This document shows, piece by piece, positions 59,811-64,000 of a stretch of DNA of 64,000 bases. The DNA is from Neckera pumila. Lineage: Eukaryota > Streptophyta > Bryopsida > Hypnales > Neckeraceae. Under the pieces are notes generated by a model. It did no database searches, was not told where the DNA came from, and saw only the letters and a list, made by a program, of their open reading frames with translations. The DNA lies in assembly GCA_963969595.1 (NCBI GenBank), contig OZ018409.1, positions 21,174,975-21,238,974 on the forward strand, written 5' to 3'. Numbering within the stretch: position 1 is the stretch's first letter; each line of letters starts with the position of its first letter. The translations under genes and the position numbers were made by a program.

Positions 59811-60175
59811 TGAAGAAACTCTTCACAATTCAGCATAATCCGCGACCATGCAAAAGCATCAGATAAATCAGAGGCAGTCAAATACAAAAGAAATTTTAAT
59901 CCAAAGCTTCTCCAAATTCAACTCTAAAAGGAACGACCAAACCATATTAAAAATGGAATTTAAAGACACAAACATCCCTAAAGACATTGCACCTCATGAA
60001 TCAACTCTTAAACCCTAATCATCACCTGATTCGACAGAAAAGAGTGCGACATATCGTTCTAAAACATAAAAAGAAAACCCCTCTGTACTCTGTTACATCT
60101 GCGCGAAGCTAAAATATTCATGTCACATACACAAGACAGAATTTCCTGTATTACCAACTTCCCCAAACCACACCA
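59811..60175 (-). repeat. Tandem-duplicated upstream unit, SHPRH-proximal copy
   Basis: Shares with 60207-60540 the phrases CATAATCCGC, CATGCAAAAGCA, CTTAAACCCTAA, CGACAGAAA and GCGCGAAGCTA at a constant offset of 380-396 bp. The telo-box AAACCCTAA is at 60010-60018. Confidence 0.75.
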
Positions 60176-60206
60176 GAAATAACTAGACCCTCAGAATCCT
60201 CCTTCA

Positions 60207-60540
60207 AATAAGAACCCGTCGCAACCTAACATAATCCGCACTCATGCAAAAGCAGAAAGGATATCACATGCACTAAAACCAAAAAAACTCGTACCGAATC
60301 CCTCTCCAAATTCAAGTAAGAATTCAAGACGCAATCGCATAAGAACTGGAATTGAAGGCCGCAAACATCCAAAATCTTAATGCCCCTACCGAACCAATTC
60401 TTAAACCCTAACCACAACCTCAATCGACAGAAAGAGAGCGAAAAATCGTACCGAACCAGAGAAACTCCTCTGTAGCTTCAGCGCGAAGCTACAACTCCCA
60501 TGCCACAGATACAAGACACAAATTTCCACCACGACAGCCA
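60207..60540 (-). repeat. Tandem-duplicated upstream unit, distal copy
   Basis: The partner of the previous unit, with its telo-box at 60403-60411. On the minus strand the unit runs from a GTAGCTTCGCGC phrase through the telo-box, as a promoter plus leader would. Confidence 0.75.
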
Positions 60541-61080
60541 CCTCGTGCGAATTCGAGGATTCGATGAAACCTACGCCAAAAAGTCATAAAAAATATCACC
60601 TCTACATAATCAGCATCAGCTGTCAGTGTGTTGACAATCATTAACTTAACACTAGCTCGGTTGCGATCGTAAAGTCTACAAGTTTCGAATCCAGTTGAGA
60701 ATGATGAAATATACTGCTGCCTTCGAGTTAAGCTAGAAGCAAACAGAGAAACAAAACCAAAAACATCAAGTTGCATCAATTTGAAAATATAAGTTATGCC
60801 ACTGCAAGTTGATCAATACGTCAATTGGATGGAAAGGAGCGGCGCATTTAATTCTCCAGACAGCATTTAATGGTGAGCTCCAGCCAGCGGCATTCGATTG
60901 AAAGAAGAAGTCGAGACAAATCCAGAATTGCGCAAGTGGAAGTGCTCCAGCAAATGCGCAACCTGGAGCAGCCGGATCGTAAAGCTTCGCTAAGGAGCTT
61001 CGCTAAGGAGCTCAAGACTACTGAGAGTTTAAGGTAAGCAAATTCAGGGACGTCAAGGCGGTAAAGAAACCCCACTATGG
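60541..61080 (-). other. GC-richer block upstream of the duplicated region
   Basis: A 13-bp phrase CGCTAAGGAGCTT is tandemly repeated near 60985-61012. The block could be the promoter/first exon of the minus-strand transcript; no frame is convincing. Confidence 0.35.
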
Positions 61081-61450
61081 AGATGGAAGTTGGATGGATG
61101 AAACAGGAAATTTTTAATTCGGTGATTGGTTTTCAGTGGATGAAATTATCACCCTTTCAGTGGATAACTGTAGGCCTTGTTCAATTCTGATTGTCAACAG
61201 TGATTGGAAAAAACCGGCGGCTAGTTCAAAGTTAGCCGATGGAATTGGGCAAAAAATCGGTTGCAATTTGAAAATATCGGCAAAAAAACGGTGAAAAAAT
61301 CTATTAAATTTCTATTTTGAATAAAAAATAAAGGAAATAACCGGATTCTATTCTTGAAAAGCCGTTTAATTTTGGCAATTGAAGGAAACTAGCCGGTAAA
61401 ACTCAAAAAGTTTCCCAAATAGTGTGTTCAAATGCGGTACACTAGTAATA
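61081..61450. other. AT-rich intergenic DNA
   Basis: No gene supported. GCCGGT-like words occur at 61210-61400. Confidence 0.4.
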
Positions 61451-62017
61451 CTCCTTTTGTCAATCCCAAAATGATCTTTCTATTGGTCATAAGTTTTTGT
61501 CCCAAAATGATCTTCTTGTTGCACTTTTTGATGTTGCAAATTCATTTGGTTAGATTTGGCTTTCAATTACTATCTAGGACCAATAAAACAACTCCAAGTA
61601 GTTAGTTCCCCCTCCATCCATCCAATCATCAATCAAAAGACACATGAATTGATTTAAGGGGGTAACCAACATTGTTTGTTCTTATTTTTTGCATTTCTTT
61701 GAGTGTTGCTTGATTGAAGGAGATGAAGCTCTAGAAAGTGGAACAAAGTTCCACATATGGTCTTGGGCCCTTACTAACTATCTACAAAATGACGATCTCA
61801 TACTCAATAGTTAAGTGCCTAGTGGTGCTCCTTGAAAATGCCTAAAAAATTTCACTTTTTAATATTCCATAACTGTACTTTGAAAACTCAAAGTTTCTAG
61901 GATGCTATGAGTGCACAAAACTCTACTTACAATGTGAAACAGGTTAAAAAAATGTTATTTTCAACCTTAATCTGGAAAATTTTGTCTAAAAGGAAGATAA
62001 TTTTGAAGTGGAGGTAG
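61451..62017. mobile_element. Stowaway-like (Tc1/mariner) MITE, longer copy
   Basis: The left end CTCCTTTTGTCAATCCCAAA and reverse complement of the right CTACCTCCACTTCAAAAT, with ATCTTYC-type sequence following, are flanked by TA on both sides. 567 bp. Confidence 0.6.
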
Positions 62018-62444
62018 TAATATTTAGAGTTATCATAATATACTAATTTGTCCTACTAGTGGATGTGACACTAATTTTCCAAAGTCACATTGTTTTAGAT
62101 TAGTGCAGGTTGAAATATTATTGTGTTGTATTGTATTTTTACAAAAATCAAACTTTAAAGTAACACTAATTTTTTAGGTGACTCTAATTTACCCCCTCAC
62201 TCATAGGAAAAATTTGTGTAGTTGATTTAGAAATGTTCCGATATTTTACTCTTTTAGGAAAAATTACCAACTACTGTTCATAGGAATTAGATTCATTAGG
62301 CCCCATACAAAATCACGAGCAAAATCATTTCAATTTTGTTTGAATTCTTATTCATTAATTCAATTTAGAATTTTTGGAAGTTCATTTAATATGGATTGAA
62401 ATATTTCATGACATTTAGCACAATTCAAAATATTCTTATGACCT
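62018..62444. other. AT-rich intergenic DNA
   Basis: No feature supported. Confidence 0.5.
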
Positions 62445-63089
62445 TTAGCCCCTAAATGCCCAAGGCCGGTCTTGAGCTATGTGGAATTTACACTAATTTG
62501 AACAAAAAGCCAACATTTTGAGAAATTGAATCATTTTTTTTAATTTTAACCTTACAAATTCAAACTAGACATGCTAAGATCACATAGGAAAAGAAAACAA
62601 GACAATATCATTTAAGGATTGAAAGATTGTAATGTTTGATGATGAAGGTGTTAAAATTTTGAAAATCTTTCAGCTCTCTTTTTGCATGTCAAATCTAAAA
62701 ATTGTTCACTAAAAAAATACGAGGTTGAAGGGCCTCACATGCACAACTCCAATCAATTTATGGCTTCTCAAAATCTACTCTACAATTTTTTTAAATGAAT
62801 TTCTAGTATGATTTTTTCTCCTAGATCTAGTGTATTTGAGGCTCACTTTCCAAGAGCCCTCAACACTACAAAAAGTAAGATTGCAATGGATATCCTTGCA
62901 CAAAGTCTTAAACAAAAAAAATCATAATCATCCATTTTCAAAATTGAATAGTTTTTATGCTAAAACTAGACTTTAAGAAGAATTTGTCAAAAATATAAAC
63001 TACTAAAAATAGAAATTTAAAATAGGTCTTACTTAACTTCAAAGTTTAATTGACACCCAAGTGTGGTGCCTTGGGCATTTAGAGGTTAA
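62445..63089. mobile_element. TIR element, TTAACCCCTAAATGCC family, copy 3
   Basis: Left TTAGCCCCTAAATGCCCAAG, right GCCTTGGGCATTTAGAGGTTAA. The internal order is the inverse of copy 2 (for example CAAACTAGACATGCTA here against TAACACGTCTAGTTTG there). Confidence 0.7.
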
Positions 63090-63649
63090 TTTTACTGTTA
63101 TCAATAACAGGGCTTTACCAATACTTGTAGCTTTACTAGTACTCACAACTTTGACTTTGTATTTTTTTTTTGCGGACTTCGATTATTTTCGTTAATGTTT
63201 TCTGTACTATTCAATTAGGCCAGGCTATAAATTTCAATAGATGCCGTATTTAATTATAATTTGAACTATTTTTTAATGAATTTTATCCTAATGTAGGGTA
63301 CCTTTAGGAAAAATTCAGCCCTTGAAGGGACAGTGAGTCCCCCCCGTGGTGCAATTATGGAAAAAATAAAAATAAAAAATTATTTTTTATTTTTAAATTT
63401 TGGATGCTAATGTGGCACTATTGAATAGTATTTATATCTATATTCTTAGTAAAAAAAAATTCAAGAGCAAAATTTACAAGTTTTTAAAATTGATATATTA
63501 TAAAAATAATACTAAACAAATTTATAAGTGTAGTATAATATTCCTTCAAACTTCTTGATTATGAGCTTATGACATTCTGCAATATTTTTATCTATTCTAC
63601 TAGTGTGGGCACAGAAATAGTATAACTATAATTGATAACAATTCTTGTG
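63090..63649. other. AT-rich intergenic DNA with a possible partial CATTAG-like end
   Basis: CCTAATGTAGGGTACCTTTAG and AAATTCAGCCCTTGAAGGG near 63289-63335 resemble a diverged CATTAG-family end; no partner in the window. Confidence 0.35.
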
Positions 63650-64000
63650 GAAATATACATCTATACTTTAAATAAGGTTGTTTTTTTTTGTTTTTTTTGT
63701 TGTGGCAAGATTTCCAAAACCATTTGTCTTGTGGTCATATTTTTTATATTGTCAAAAAGCTCCCTACAAGGAAGGGTGCTCAGACTTTGTTTTGTAGCAT
63801 TTGAATCTGCGGTTTGAAAGTTGTTGAATTAAAAAAAATTATAAATTTTTACTTATTTTTATTTTATTATATTGTAGCAATGATACATGACACACTAGTC
63901 TATACCTTTAACAAAGTTGTTTATTTTGTTTTATTTGTTTGTTTGTTATAAAGAGATCTCTAAAATCATGCATCCCTCGGCCACGTTTTTGGAACCATTG
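63650..64000 (-). repeat. Dispersed repeat D, inverted, two head-to-tail units cut by the window edge
   Basis: On the minus strand one unit shows GCATCC...GAGATCT, an (AAAC)n-like run and AAAGGTATAGA followed at once by CTAGTGT, the start of the next unit. The order matches 5056-5475 and 12610-12960. Confidence 0.65.

Overview
This is nuclear DNA from a land plant. The three confidently recognised genes all have spliceosomal GT-AG introns, plant-type products and plant-type control elements: telo-boxes (AAACCCTAA) near a ribosomal protein gene and near the SHPRH-like gene, and a TATA box before the phosphatase gene. The long gaps are strongly AT-rich and filled with short non-autonomous DNA transposons. 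The exact lineage cannot be read from the sequence; a non-seed plant such as a bryophyte is a guess. No bacterial operon, CRISPR array, rRNA or intact tRNA was seen.

Layout. 1-13.4 kb: repeat-rich intergenic DNA with several MITEs, a tRNA-like relic, a short candidate gene (about 5.7-6.1 kb) and decayed coding sequence (8.7-9.5 kb). 13.5-15.3 kb, plus strand: RPL26, cytosolic 60S ribosomal protein, four exons, 147 aa. 15.3-24.3 kb: repeats, a zinc-knuckle relic and a CACTA-like element of about 4.1 kb. 24.9-26.2 kb, minus strand: the 3' part of an unrecognised, probably spliced gene. 27.8-30.5 kb: two CATTAG-ended MITEs and a perfect 27-bp hairpin. 30.7-34.7 kb, plus strand: an inositol monophosphatase / VTC4-type gene, nine exons, 270 aa, with a repeat pair in two introns and a captured coding fragment in a third. 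35-47 kb: AT-rich DNA with many TIR elements and one short gene for a secreted peptide (43.5 kb, minus strand). 47.5-58.7 kb, minus strand: a very large SHPRH-like SNF2 helicase / RING E3 ligase gene with at least 21 coding exons and about 1800 aa. 58.7-61.1 kb: its upstream region, holding a tandem duplication with telo-boxes and possible exons of a small gene. 61.4-64 kb: further transposons and a dispersed repeat.

The three main genes are unrelated housekeeping functions (translation; inositol/ascorbate metabolism; DNA damage tolerance by ubiquitination) and show no operon-like relation. The most novel-looking items are the 75-aa secreted peptide made of two 25-residue repeats, the perfect hairpin near 28.9 kb, a recurrent 20-bp motif clustered between 36 and 47 kb, and a family of CATTAG-terminated elements.
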